Assembly (NCBI RefSeq): GCF_963678635.1 | Contig: NC_087069.1 | Coordinates: 42,183,883 to 42,247,882, forward strand | Source of the DNA: Symsagittifera roscoffensis | Taxonomy: Eukaryota; Xenacoelomorpha; Acoela; Convolutidae | DNA length: 64,000 nt | Direction: 5' to 3' | Shown: positions 46,604-58,942 of the stretch, piece by piece | Layout: every line of letters begins with the position of its first letter | How positions within the stretch are numbered: position 1 is the first letter of the stretch | Translations under genes and position numbers: made by a program | Notes under the pieces: model-generated | Database searches by the model: none | What the model saw: only the letters and a program-made list of their open reading frames with translations | Told to the model about the DNA's origin: nothing

Positions 46604-49058
46604 TTTTAGTTTAAATTCGAGCGTGTAAACGATCATAAAAGACAATTTGTTTTTTTTTATTCTTTAACTTGATTGTAATAAAAAAAAACTAGTTTTGGAT
46701 GTATAATTTAGTCTTTCTTTGGCTATAAAAGTTCTCTGAAAAAAAAAACATTGTGCAAAAACAAAACTGGAAAAAAATCCAGCTTTCAGTATTTTTAATT
46801 TTGTTTTTACTTGTTGTTCCTTTTTGAAACAATGAAGTCAATTATGTCTAATTCGCTAAGACTCTGTGCGAGTTTAGTTCTCGAATCGCACCACGCACTA
46901 AAACCGACACTAAATTGAAGAAAAGAAACGGAAAAAAAATCTTTAAGTTTTCTTTATCAATATGGTGGGAACGTAACCGGCTAACCTTGTTATTCTTGCG
47001 TACATTTGTTTTTTATCGGAAATCTGATTGATTAACGACGTGTACTTATATGACCTAATTTTTTTTGCTACGCACACTTTTGAATCAGTTGCATGTGTCC
47101 CAAAATTTTTCTTCTTGAAGAAATCTGATTGGTTGAACTTACAGCCAATGAAAAATTTAACTTATAAATAATGTTCAAACAGCGTAAAACAAAACAGGTG
47201 GTCGGTCAATCAATATGCAGAATGGTCTAATTACAGAATAATTCTAAGAGCAGAAAAACAGAAAAATATTAACTTTTATGCGCTGATCGGTAAATTAAAC
47301 ATAAGAAAGATCAATATGGTCAACAAAACTAAAAACTTATGCATACTTTGAGTGAGTTAATCGAAAAATTTTTTAAATTCAATGAAAAAAAACTTGAATA
47401 AATCATTCAATTCATGAATAAATCATTCATTTTCTTGGTATTATTGACGATTTGATAACTGTGTTATCAATTAGCCCGTAATAATCAGTAAAGGTTAATA
47501 GTTTTCTGGTTTTCTGCTTTTGGACCCATTCTGCTCCTAGGCAATTCTGCTTAATGCTCCGCCTTCGATAAAAACAGCATAAAAAACACCGCAGACGCGA
47601 TAGACGAAAGGATTCAGGCGGTCTCGAACCGAGAGTCGGCTCAATTAGTCTTCAATCAATTAAAACAATTTTAAGACATTTGCGACCACTTTTTTTGGAA
47701 ACAATGAGAGTCCTTCTTTATTTCAAGATGACTTGAGTCTTTCGGAACCTAAAACCGACCACACAGTTAATGGGATGGGTTGTCTTTGTTTTTGATTGGC
47801 TAAGTTTCGACCAATCATGATACAGCCAGTAGCCCTTGAGCACATTATTCACTTCAATAGATTCAAGTAGCATTTACGGAAGACTCAGTAGAAAATCATC
47901 GAGGTGAAAAAAGTTTCGAGAAATAAAAAAAGTGTTGAAGAGTGCCAAAAATAGCTTCGGAATAAGTCAAAGTGCCGGAAAATTTTGGTTTGCTGGGCTT
48001 TTTGCAAATTTAAATCAACATACGCTAAAGTGAAAGCAAAAACGAAATTATTCCTGACCGGCGGTGTTTTGTTTAATATAAAATTTGACTTAAAAAAATA
48101 AAACAATAAATCGTATGAACTAGCACAAAAAAAATCGAAATAGATGTTTTCGAAAACAAACGTATGATTAAAAAAATAAATCTCAGCTTTTCACACAATT
48201 AACCATTAGTGCGACAGTCAGTTTCGAGTTTGAGACATTACAGGATAGTTTTGACTGATCACGAGTTATCAGTTGAAAAATCTTACTTGTTTGATGATTG
48301 CTTAATTTCTCCATTGCTCATTGTTCTTGCACTCAGAAACATGCAAGCAATTCCTTCATATTTTTCTTCTAATCTAACTGTCTTTTTGAAGTTCCGCACT
48401 TCAAGTAGACAAAATAGATTAGACGAGAAAGATAAAAAGGGGTTGGATGTCCCCACAGAAGTGCGTTCGAGAGTTCCGACCAACTGACCAAATTTTCGCA
48501 TTGAATGCTGTCGCAATGGAGCCCCTTATGACAGGGAGGCCTCAAAACAAACCAACCCAGGTCATAAAATTTATTGCAAAATAAACAGATTGTAGTATCA
48601 CGATTTTTTGAATATTTTTAGAGAGAAAAAACACAGGAAATACTTAATAGTTCATGGAGACAGACTATTTAGAACTAGGAAGGAAAACACCAAATATAGA
48701 AGAACCGCACGACTTGAATATGCTTTTATTCATTTTCTGTCAAAAAAAGCGTAGCGTATAGGGACTGCTTCTTACAGTTCTTACAAGGACTTCTTACAGT
48801 ACAGGGCTTTCTTACAGTGGGTTAAAATGTTCCATTATTCGGCTCCTTTATTGTCGCTCCAAAGTTGTCGCCATATTAGCTAGACAACCTTCATAAACTT
48901 TTGAGGCGTGACTACCCGGGTCGAGATCCGACACTTATGCCCAGACTCAAAATCATAGTTGTACAGAGAGTTTCAATCTGGACGTAGAGTCGCGCAGAGG
49001 GTCGCGAAGTTCTGGACTTACCAAAATTTGGTCGCAAAAATCAGGACACTTGCTAGGT
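46604..49058. other. Intergenic, no supported gene
   Basis: AT-rich DNA with short frames only. A TGCAGAATGG motif near 47216 recurs in inverted or direct form near 47530, 50305 and 57698 and may mark another short repeat family. The open frame at 48209-48487 has no recognisable features and a competing minus-strand frame. Confidence 0.4.
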
Positions 49059-49255
49059 AAATAAGACGACAAGACATTGAGACGACATGAAGTTAAGACG
49101 ACAAATGAGAGTTAAAGCACGTGAAGTGGAAATGATTTTAAGTGAATTCACTTTCTAGAATTGGATAACTTGTCTAAAATTGGATAACTTGTTTGAGGCG
49201 TCGCCTTAAAATCTCACCAAAAGCAGTTGTCGTCTAAACATTTGTCGTCTTATTT
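49059..49255. mobile_element. MITE-like element with AAATAAGACGAC termini
   Basis: The left end AAATAAGACGACAA and right end TTGTCGTCTTATTT form perfect terminal inverted repeats, with further GACGAC blocks inside both ends. Length is 197 bp with no coding frame. Confidence 0.65.
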
Positions 49256-50526
49256 GTCAGATACCAGTCTGAACATATAGTCGCGAAAGTCACAATTCTC
49301 AAAATGAAGTGTCAGATAACAATAGAAAATATTTTTCTTCTTAATAAAATTAAACCACTCGGATGAAAAAACAATACAGCTCAAATGAAGCACCTTTCAA
49401 CATTCAACCACTCGTAATGAGAGTTCTCATAATTTAATTTTTTGGCATCTAACAAAAAATAAAGGCAGGTAGATCTATTCACAAGACAGAAAGTCTCAAC
49501 GGCAGAAAATTTCAACTTATTCAAACATAGGTTTGACAATGCTGAAAGTTTTGATTGGTCGAAAAATTTGGGCCTTTCTGTCATGAAAAAAGCCTAAGTT
49601 CGTGTGTTTTTTTAATTACCATGTATACGAAACTTTTATCGATTGAGCTATACGATTTTTTCGATCGGCTTAATTCAGCTTCTTTAATATTGCCTCAATT
49701 AATTGACGTCAAGTTTCACTACCCCCATCACATACCGGGTCATTAAATGTTGAAGGGTGATCAATTTTTGCCGCCGGTTTTTTTCATATTGATCATATTG
49801 TTTAATTCATATTGTTTTTCTCGAAGTAGCAGCTTTACACGAATGGTTTTACAATTTTTCATAAAACGCGAATGTTTTATCGACTTAACTACGCTTTTCT
49901 TTGAGTGCTGAATCTGACACCATGTAGCTAATATAACATTCAGTCCTTTGGTAAAAGTTTCAATTGTATTCTTTCATCGCGCCTTCAATCTGAGGGTTGT
50001 CTCCAATTAAAGTGTCTAGATTGATTTGACAATTTTTTTCTTGCCATTTAAATTAGCTGTTTTGTTGTTCAAAAAGTATTGTTCTGTGCAAAATTCACTT
50101 GGGCCCGCCTGATTTAAGTGAGTTTTAAAAACGCCAGTCAATGAGCAGAATGATTTAAGAGCAGAAAGGGTCTAAATGCAAAAAAATTGACAAATATTGA
50201 TTGTTTGTACCTTTTTTCTGTTTCAATTTTTCGTTTCTTGGGTAATATTGACAATACTAATATATTTTTAACCGATTAGTTTATTAAAGAGAATAAGCTT
50301 AGACCATTCTGCTGATTGCTCCGATTCCGTAGTTTTATAAACTAGAATGCTATAAATTAAAAATGCGTTCTCGTGGCTAATTCTTAAATTTTTTGGGCAT
50401 TTTTCTGTTCTATCGTCCTAAAGCTATTATTGTTGCTATTTTCAAACTTTGACGATGCTGCTCGAATCTGATAGAGTCAAAATATAATCAGCGAAAAGAA
50501 ATTTTTAAGAAACACAAGCTCATATC
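49256..50526. other. Intergenic, no supported gene
   Basis: AT-rich DNA. Small open frames (for example 49555-49746) are unconvincing. It is bounded on the right by the inverted copy of repeat family D. Confidence 0.4.
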
Positions 50527-50998
50527 AAGGCGAAGACCTGAATGTTCCAACTGCATTTCAAATTCTATGGAGCGGTAAAAACATGAAAAACTAAGTGTAA
50601 AAAAATAAAATGAAATCATCCCTTCAAACGCCATAAAAAGTACAAAGAGATAAATTTTGCTCCTAGTAACAAATCAATTATGGCAAATAAGCTTCCATCA
50701 AACAATTTGAAACGATTTCTAAAACGGAATAAATCTCCGCTCACGCTTTAATAGCGCGAAGTATATCGCGCGTTGATTGTCCCATATTGACCAAAATGAC
50801 TATCTTTAAACCCGAAGAGTTTTAGAAAAATTGATCACAGGTAAAAGATATCTTCAGATTTAAGCTCAGAACAACAACTCTCTTTTGAATGATATTAAAA
50901 AAATCCAAATTCCGTCAAAATGGCTAGTTAAAAATTCGAAATTTGTCTGAAGAAAAAAAGACCACCCGAGCAGAAACAATCCGTTACTTTCGTCACAA
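50527..50998 (-). repeat. Dispersed repeat family D, copy 2 (inverted)
   Basis: The reverse complement matches 45895-46603 over most of its length, including the AATAAGCTTC block, the GCGCGATATA block and the GTAACGGA end. The hairpin end is degraded to GGCGAAGACCTGAATG. Confidence 0.7.
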
Positions 50999-52440
50999 AA
51001 GTCGAAACAACAAGCTCAATTGACAGGTTTGATAATTGTGCCGTATAATAGAAATGTCTCATTGTTTGTACCTTTTTTCTGTTTCAATTTTTTAACGCTA
51101 AAATAGCGCAAACATTTTTTCTAAATCATTTTACTATTTTAGTGAATCGCAGGAGCGAGCTAACTTTTTACCTATTCCGCACAAAATTCATTGCTCTTGT
51201 TTTTTTTTGTAATATGCACATTGAAAGCACTGATTGGTTTGGTTTTGGTTTATTCAACTTGATCATTTTTTAAGAGATTTGCAAAAAGGCGGAATTTGAG
51301 CAGATATATAGGTGTTCTTTTTCACTGGATCTTTTTTCTGGTTCGTGTTTTTTTTTCAAGTGTGGGCAAAATTCTGCATCTAATTTGGAAAAAAAATCGA
51401 ATAATCACACACTAAAATAAAACCAATTGGCACAAACTTACATTCGGTTTCCTGAACAATTTGTCTGATAAAAAGCTGATCCAGTGAACTGTTTGAAAAA
51501 ATAAAAGTAAAATAAGGATTTTTCTCATGAAAAACTGTTAATTAGGACAAATAGATCGACTTAAAACATTAAGAAACCAATAATTTTATTATTTAAAGCA
51601 AATTTTTGTTGGTTAGTTTTGACAAAATGTGCTTTGGTATTAGGCATCTTGCTATGCTCAAAATAACACTGATAGAGCAAGAATAAATACCTTTGTCATG
51701 TTTCCTGTCTGTTGCAAAAAAAAACACCAATTTGTTTCCTTTTTTCTCTCTTTTATTTTCATCAATTTTATGTGCATACACAGAAAAGGATAGAAACTAA
51801 CAACTTTGAGGGCGGATAGCTTCAACAGCACAGCAGAATCTATTTTGCAAGACCAATTTGGTATGAGGTCTTCAAAATAAAGCTGTAACCCCCTTCCTCC
51901 AACCCAAATGTTGAAACACATTTGTCAATCAACGTTAAAGAGTTGTAATAACTGAACACATTTAGCCCGCCAGTAAAAACTCTAGCCATCCCGGCGTTCT
52001 GTGCAGTTTACATTGAATATACTACTTTTGTGAAATGAACTATTCTCCTATGGTAGCGGAAGTATTCGTAATTGTCTGCTTCTATAGAGGCGCGGAGGAA
52101 AATAGCACATAATGAAAAATCGGAAAAAATTCGCAACGTTGATGCGTATTTGGTAATCTAACCGAGTAACTTGCTGACGCTTAATCTGCACTTCGGTTTG
52201 ATGACCTTTTTGGAACCCTTTTTGTTGACAATTCAACTGAAGCATAAATTAGACTCCATCAAATAGCTGAGCACCCGACAGCCCGAAAGAAAAACTTATC
52301 TTCATTTACTTTGAAAAAAAAACAAAAAAAAACTCAGGAATATTTGGTTCCAGTGCCATCATCATTTCACCAAAAATCAAAATGTAAAATATTTTTAAAA
52401 GTTTTTGTAATTTTTATTTTTTTAATTTTTGGTTTCAGTT
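50999..52440. other. Intergenic, no supported gene
   Basis: No gene, RNA or clear repeat found. Minus-strand frames at 51593-51921 overlap each other in two frames and look like chance open stretches. Confidence 0.4.
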
Positions 52441-52635
52441 AACAACAGATTATGATTATGACTATTATGATTATTATTATGTTTATTATGATTATGATTA
52501 TTGTCATTTTTTGTTATTATTATGATTATTATGATGATTACTATGATTATTATGATTAATATTAGGACTAGTATGATTATGATTATGGTTATAATGATTA
52601 TGATTATCATGATTATAATTAGCATGATTATCTTT
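52441..52635. repeat. Degenerate ATTATG microsatellite
   Basis: Nearly 200 bp of imperfect ATT/ATG units (TATGATTATGATTATTATG type). The minus-strand frame through it is almost all Ile and is an artefact of the repeat. Confidence 0.9.
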
Positions 52636-54054
52636 TTTATGGTTTTTAATTTTTATGGCCAACTTTGATACTGGAAAAATAATAACCGCAGGGGGTAACA
52701 GAGCATGGACTCAAGGATAGTTATCTTGCTAGGATAATCATAATATTAATCTTCTTTGAAATCTTTTTAAAAAATCACAATTTTGGATGGCATAATTTGC
52801 TCTTATTATAACAAATTTTTTAAAAAAGATAAGAGAGAAAAATTCAAACCGCTAATAGAGAAATCTAAAAATGTATAATTAAAAAATGCGAAAGTTCTTA
52901 ACAAGTGTCTTTACGTTGTTTATTTCTATTTAAATATTTAGCACTCAAAACCAACACTTCTCATATCAAGCAAATTCGTGAATTGTACGTTTTTTAAGTC
53001 GCTTCAAAAAGTTCTTGGTTTGAAAAAAAAAACGGAAATTTATGCTGAGAAAAAAATGAAACAGATTGATAAGCAAATAGCAAAGAGAGCAACGACAACA
53101 GTTACTTTTGATGAGAAATCAAAAAATCAAAAAACGTATAAAACAAAGATAACCCGTTGTAGTGTCACATAATGCTCTGACCTCAAAAAGCTACAATAAA
53201 TAGTTTCTTTTGTTTCAAGTTTTCGAATTAGATTCAGTTGATACTGTGCGGTGTGATAATAAAAATGTGCAAAACGAAAAAAAAACTAAAGTGAATTACT
53301 TTTTTTTACAATTAAAACATTAAAAAATTCCTCGCTTTTTTGCTCGAAATTAGGAGAAACTCAAAAGTTAAAACCGGTTTATCTCCATACTGCAATAACT
53401 TTTGAAAAGTTGTAATTATCTTATGAATCACGGCTGAACAAGATTCAAAATAATGTTATTCGTTTTTCAAAAAAACTTTTGAATGTTTTAATCGTTCGCA
53501 GTCACGTAAGGAAAAAAACTTTTTGACGAACTGTGGAAAAAACTTTTAGTGTTGCCGAAGAAATCTAATCAGCGACAAGTATTAAAGCTGCTAGGTACAT
53601 AAACTTGTCTAATTTTGAAAATTTTGCCGTTAAGCAAATTGCGTTTTTAAAGTCGATTGAATAGTTTCCTAAAACACTCCAAAACCATGCTCTGTTTTGC
53701 CCGAATTCTAAAAAACTCGAAAAAAAAATTCTCAAAAATTTTCTCACTTTTTATAAAATAGTTTTTTAAATGCTTTTAAAAAGTTTTTCATGCAACGGCT
53801 GAACCAAATAAAATATTCGAAGTTTTTTTTCCGGGGTACAAATTGATTTTTTCAAATTACAAAATATTAAATTCTAATTGCACATGGTACTCGCTCGAAA
53901 ATAGGCTCAATCTCAAAAACAAACTCCTTTCAATTAAAACTTTAGTCAACACTTTTAAAAAAATATGATTTTTCTGACCTTGAACCTAAAATTTTTTCAA
54001 TTTAGTTCCCTGAGGTTTCGTTTTTTCTTAGGGTTTTTTTTTATTAAAAACTGC
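52636..54054. other. Intergenic, no supported gene
   Basis: AT-rich DNA with no recognisable gene. The Lys-rich open frame at 52978-53172 has no start context or partner exons. Confidence 0.4.
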
Positions 54055-54270
54055 TATAATTAGTAGCAAAAAGTTCGGACAGACAAAATTAATTAAAAAG
54101 AGCAATTGACCTATTTTGAAAAAATTTTGCATGCAAAATCTAATTTTTCAGTTCGATTTTGTGTCTCAAGGTTGTATGAAAAAAGAAATTGCATGCAAAA
54201 ATCTGTCAAAATGGTACGATTGCTCTTTTTAATTAATTTTGTCTGTCCGAACTTTTTGCAACTCTCTATA
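54055..54270. mobile_element. MITE family A, copy 1 (AAAAAGTTCGGACAGAC termini)
   Basis: The left end has TAGTAGCAAAAAGTTCGGAC and the right end has GTCCGAACTTTTTGCAACTC. The next inner bases (AATTAATTAAAAAGAGCAAT) are also inverted at the other end. Inside are two TTTGCATGCAAAATC-like blocks. Length is about 216 bp, with no coding frame. Confidence 0.8.
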
Positions 54271-55170
54271 TCTACATGAACAGCAAGATGCTATAACTTG
54301 GAACAGAGGAAATAAATTAGAACGAGCAAATTTCCTACTTCAGACAAACTTTGCGTGCAAAATCTAATGTTTTTGGAAAACAAATTATGTCACAAGTTAT
54401 AGCTGACACTTAAATTATGAAAAACTTTATGTGAATTTGTCTGCAAACTTTGCTCAAAAATTGCGCATGGTTTATTTAATTTTTTCTGTCTAATAAAACA
54501 TTTTTGCAACTTATCATTTAAAGCGTTGCAAAAGCTTAGAACAAGAAAGTTTAATTGAAAGAGCAAATACCTTATTTCAGGCATCTTTAACATGCAAAAT
54601 TCAATTTTTGAGACATAAAGTATAACTCAAAGATTAACAAAAATATCCAATTTGGTTGCAATTTTGGCAATTTGCTTTTTTCTATTTAATTCTATCTTAT
54701 TCAAATTTTTGGAACTTGCTTTTAGCGAGCCTTTTTAATTTTTTTGGGCAAAAAGTATGGTTCAAGGTTCTCAAAAACGAACTTACAAACAAAATCGAAC
54801 TTACAAGCTTTCAAAATCGAAATAGTAACAAAATCGTTATAATAAATTCATCCGACAACGTTCTGGTTTTAAAAAACATTTCTGACTTTAAAAATAATGA
54901 AAGTTGCCTTGAACTGGTAAAGAAAGCATTGCAAAGCAATTATGTTTTTCCAGAGATGTCAGTTTTTTGAACAATTGCCAGGCAAAGCATCGAAATTTAT
55001 TTTGTTCAACAAAAAATTTCAAAGAAAAAAACCAATAGTTTTATTTTCAAGGCAAGAATTAAACTCAACGCCAAATTTTTTCAATATCCTATTCGGTAAA
55101 CGAATCTAAACTACTTTATTTGTCCTAAAACTGCTCATTTGGATGTCAATCAAGTTGCTTAGTTTCGCTG

Positions 55171-55369
55171 ATATTGCCAAGTTCGGACAGTATTATTCAA
55201 AAAGAGCAATCGTAGCATTTTGATAGATTTATGAATGCAATTTTTTTAGACAACCTTGAGACCCAAAATTGGACTTAAAAATTAGATCTTGCATGCAAAA
55301 TTCATCCAAAATTGGTCAATTCCTCTTTTTATCTACTTTCTGTGTCCCATCTTTTTGATACTAATTATA
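55171..55369. mobile_element. MITE family A, degenerate copy
   Basis: Contains AAGTTCGGACAG near the left end and a diverged right end (GTCCCATCTTTTTGATACTA), with the internal AAAGAGCAAT and CATGCAAAAT blocks of the family. Confidence 0.6.
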
Positions 55370-55551
55370 ACAAATTTATTGGACCACGTCTTATGCTGTT
55401 GAAATAATTCTGACCTTCAAGTTGAAACTTATCAGACACAGTCCATTGAAGTTTCACGTTTGCTTTTCTGTTGTCGTTTTATGTGTTTTTCCTTTGAAAC
55501 ATTGCATGTCAGATTGCTGTTGAATGCAAATTATTTTGAAGATCTAGAGAA

Positions 55552-55760
55552 TTACAAAAATTTGGAGCAGACAGAATTAATTAAAAAGAGCAATCGTCCT
55601 AAATTAGAAAACTATTACATGCAAAAGCTAGCTTTTCAGGCAAAACTCATGATGTGTCAAGCTCGACTAAAAATTAAATTTACATGCAAAACTTGCAAAA
55701 ACTGGCAGATTGCTTTTCAAAATTAATTCTGTCTGTTCCAACTTTTTGCTATTTTTTATA
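55552..55760. mobile_element. MITE family A, copy 3
   Basis: Left GCAGACAGAATTAATTAAAA and right AATTAATTCTGTCTGTTCCA mark the termini. Internal GCATG/CATGCAAAA blocks agree with the family. Confidence 0.65.
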
Positions 55761-55774
55761 ATGTTATGAAGTTA

Positions 55775-55985
55775 TATCTTGTAGCAAAAAGTTCGGACAG
55801 ACAAAAATAATTAAAAAGAGCAAATGACCTTTTTCGATCAATTTTTGCATGCAAACACTAATTTTGCAGGCAGAAATATGTCTCAATGTCACTTAAAAAT
55901 TCAAATTTGCATTCAAAATTGATCAAAATTGGCATATTGCTCTTTTTATGTATTTTTGTCTGCCGAACTTTTTGCAACTCTTTAA
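55775..55985. mobile_element. MITE family A, copy 2
   Basis: Left end TAGCAAAAAGTTCGGACAGA, right end TCTGCCGAACTTTTTGCAAC. The internal structure is as in copy 1. Confidence 0.75.
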
Positions 55986-56172
55986 TATTAAATAAACTGA
56001 CCACTGAAAAAACTCAATCATTTCTGTTTGCTCTTTTGACAGTTCGAATTTATGTTTGAAAATTCGATTGCATATTTAATGCCAAATTGCTAGCAATATA
56101 GATGACCTTGAACAATTTAATCGGTCAACATTTCAACGCACCCGCTTGAAAATTTAATTTTTTGTGCAAGTA

Positions 56173-56904
56173 CAGTGCTGATTTAAATTAACCGGACAAA
56201 ACGCGTTAAACTTGAATTTTAAAACCCGTTTTTCTCAAATTGGGTTGAGTTTAGGTCAAAACTTATGAGACAAATCTTGCTTAAAATTTTAGCAGAATTA
56301 ATATGGCCTAATTTGTTTTGCAAAATTCGGGCCCAAAATTTAACCCCAAAAATGGGTCATTTTGGCTTTTCTTAGTTATTCAAAAATTACGCCAAAATTG
56401 TCCAGTCAATCACAGACATAATTATATCAAAGTGAGCCTCTTACGTAACCCAACAAACTTTAAGAAGGGTTATTCTCCAAAAAAAAATTGCAAACCGCTT
56501 AAAAAAGGTTTTTTTAAAAAAAAGTTGGTATTTTATATAGTAAAAACGACCTTTTTGTCTATCAAACAAAAATAAATTATCTTTTTAAAAAGTTTTGGAG
56601 AATATACCCTTCTTAAAGTTTGTTGGGCTACGCAAGGGCCTCATTTTGATATAATTGTGTCTATGATTGACTGGGCAATTTTGGCGTTATTTCTGAATAA
56701 CTAAGAAAAGCCAAAATGACCCATTTTTGGGGTTAAATTTTGGGTTCGAATTTTGCAAAACAAATTACGCCATATTAATTCTGCTAAATTTTTAAGCAAG
56801 TTTTGTCTTCATAAGTTTTCATCTAAACTCAACCCAATTTGAGAAAAACGCGTTTTAAATTTCAAGTTTAGCTCGTTTTGTCCGGTTAATTTAAATCAGC
56901 ACTG
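56173..56904. mobile_element. Foldback MITE with CAGTGCTGATTTAAATTA termini, TA-flanked
   Basis: The element is 732 bp and is almost wholly an inverted repeat with arms of about 330-360 bp. It begins CAGTGCTGATTTAAATTAAC and ends with the reverse complement. It is flanked by TA on both sides, the target preferred by Tc1/mariner-type transposases. No coding frame. It sits within the cluster of family A MITEs. Confidence 0.85.
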
Positions 56905-56946
56905 TAGTTTGGTGCGAATTTTTTGGAGCATTGCTCTTTTCAATTT

Positions 56947-57542
56947 ATAGAGAGTTGCAAAAAGTTCGGACAGACAGAAATAATTAAAAAGAGCAACTGT
57001 CTAGACATCAACTGAAATTAAAACTGAAATAAACATAACATCGAAAGTTCATAAGGCAGAGTGATCTACTTAACGGATCTACTTAACAATCCCCACTTTC
57101 AAGAAAGGGGAGGAGATTGTTAATTAGATTACTGGCAGCGAACTTTCGACCAATCAGAATGCAGCAAAATACAATGCTCTAGTGCGAAATTACTGTTTTT
57201 ATTTACAGGGGTGGATATTATTTAGTAAAACAATAGGGGAAGGGAGGGGGGTGGTTGAGATTGTTAAGTAGATCCGAGTTTTGCTCAAAATATATAACCA
57301 CGGCGGGCAATTGCATCCGAAGCGCCGAACTGTTTTATAGTTAAATCTGGATGTTCATCGCAGTATTTAAAATTTAGGCTAGCATAATCATCGGATAACC
57401 GACAATCTCGCATTTTGAATTTGGTCTGACAAAAAATTCAAGGTTGTTCGGCTTCAGATTTTGCATGCAAAAAAGCGTCGAAAAGCACTGCTTGCTCATT
57501 TTAATTAATTCTGTCTGTCCGAACTTTTTGCTACTAATTATA
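56947..57542. mobile_element. MITE family A pair of ends, with an internal insertion
   Basis: Left end GAGAGTTGCAAAAAGTTCGG at about 56940-56960 and right end GTCCGAACTTTTTGCTACTA at about 57520-57538 are inverted to each other. The 596-bp spacing is about three times that of other copies, so extra DNA (including the stretch with repeated CTACTTAAC at about 57066-57090) may have inserted. Two separate truncated copies are the alternative. Confidence 0.5.
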
Positions 57543-58016
57543 TTTCTCCCTTTCCAAACTTTCTGCTATTTATTATAAAATTGACTAAATTGTTCTCTCA
57601 GTAAATCATGACTGGGACACCAAAACGCCACCAGTCTGGTTTCGACTAGTATTATAAATGCTTGTTCCGATATTATTAACTCAGTACTCTGCCATTAGAT
57701 CATTCTGCTCAAGGCTCCAGCTCGATTTAACATATTTGACTGTTTTGTTTGAAGATTGAGAGGTGTCCGATATATGTTCAGATTTTGAATACAATTTCGG
57801 ATTTCGAACATTAGTGTTCTGCGACACCTGCGCTATTGGCAAATATTTGATTCACTCTGGTAGTTTTACATTTCTTAACTGACAATCAAAACCTTTTTCA
57901 AAATCGCATTCAATTGACCTTATATACTCCAATTTTCAAACTTTTTCTCCAAAATTAAGAGCGCAATTCCTGAAACCGCAAACTGAAAACGGAAAAGGAA
58001 GCCTAAATTATTAAAA

Positions 58017-58676
58017 ATGACAGGTTGTTGTGTATGCATGAAAGATGCCGAGAGTTCTGACTCCCTCTTTGAAATGCCGTGCTGCAGTTCTTCAATTCTC
58101 AAATACTGCAGCGGTTGTTTAGCCGAAATGGTTGACAAAGCCGAAAACCAACAGCCAAATTGCGCCAACTGCCCTGTCTGCAACAAAGTGTTCAAGTTTC
58201 AAGAGGAGACAATTGAAAAAGTCGAAGTTCGGGGACAGTGTCGAATGTGTTGCCAGCAGCGCGTGCTAATTGACAAGAACTTATGCGATAATTGTCTTAT
58301 AGGTGAATAGAAATATTTCAGAAAAACTTGATCAAGTATTTGCAACAAAAATATGAACTTCAAAATATCGCAGACTTTTCTTAACAATCGAATTTTTTTA
58401 GCAATCGGGGAACTCAAAAGCAGTTCGAATAGCAAACCTGAAAACATATATTTGCGTTTAGGTTCTATGAACAATCTCCGATACAAGTGCCAGAGATGTT
58501 CCAGATATCAAAGGATCCCCCACCCAATGTGGAAATACCAGGCGAAACCAGACCAGTTCACTACTGCTACTTGGGCGTGTCATATTGAGTGTCATGATTT
58601 CACACACTGGCTAATTCACCCTGAAGATATGGAGGACATCCCGGCGTCGCTGATTCCGGACTCGTGGAACGAATGA
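58017..58676 (+). CDS. RING-like Cys-rich zinc-binding protein, two exons
   Basis: Gene model: exon 1 58017-58302, intron 58303-58401 (99 bp, GTGAAT to TTTTTTAG), exon 2 58402-58676; 186 residues. The split codon gives Ala96. Cys4-x2-Cys7, Cys22/Cys23, Cys31-x2-Cys34 and Cys52-x2-Cys55 (CPVC) follow a RING-type pattern with Cys in place of the usual His. Cys75-x2-Cys78 and Cys90-x2-Cys93 form a second four-Cys knuckle. In exon 2, Cys125-x2-Cys128 with RIPHPMWKYQ and WACHIECHDFTHW (153-165) suggests a further zinc site. The C-terminus is acidic. RING domains usually make ubiquitin ligases, so a ligase or zinc-scaffold role is plausible, but the canonical His is missing. Unspliced, exon 1 would stop at 58310, while splicing extends a well-formed frame. 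No neighbour informs function. Confidence 0.8.
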
Positions 58677-58942
58677 TTGAACGGGATTGCCACTACCTCT
58701 TACATTGCTAGTATGAAGTGCTAGTCTCAAAACTAGCACTTTAGACTAATAATTATTTTTGTTGATTGAAAATTGAACTTCATTTAGCTATCCGACTTTA
58801 AAACTGACTGCGTCGCCTCAAGAAAAACTTCGAAAATTATTTATTTGAATCTAGTTACTTAAACTTGAATATACACAAAAAACTTTTTTGGGTCAGGTGA
58901 TCTCAAGATGGTAACAATTACGGTGAAATACTTAACTATTCA
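58677..58942. other. 3' flank of the zinc-binding protein gene
   Basis: Short AT-rich flank. No canonical AATAAA is seen close to the stop codon; CAAAACTAGCACT (direct repeat of a CTAG-containing motif) lies at about 58727-58740. Confidence 0.3.

Noticed and set aside
52422..52625. 67-residue minus-strand frame made almost entirely of Ile
   Set aside because: It is the translation of the ATTATG microsatellite, not a protein.
58199..58486. Minus-strand frame across the zinc-protein intron
   Set aside because: Antisense shadow; the plus-strand two-exon model explains the region better.
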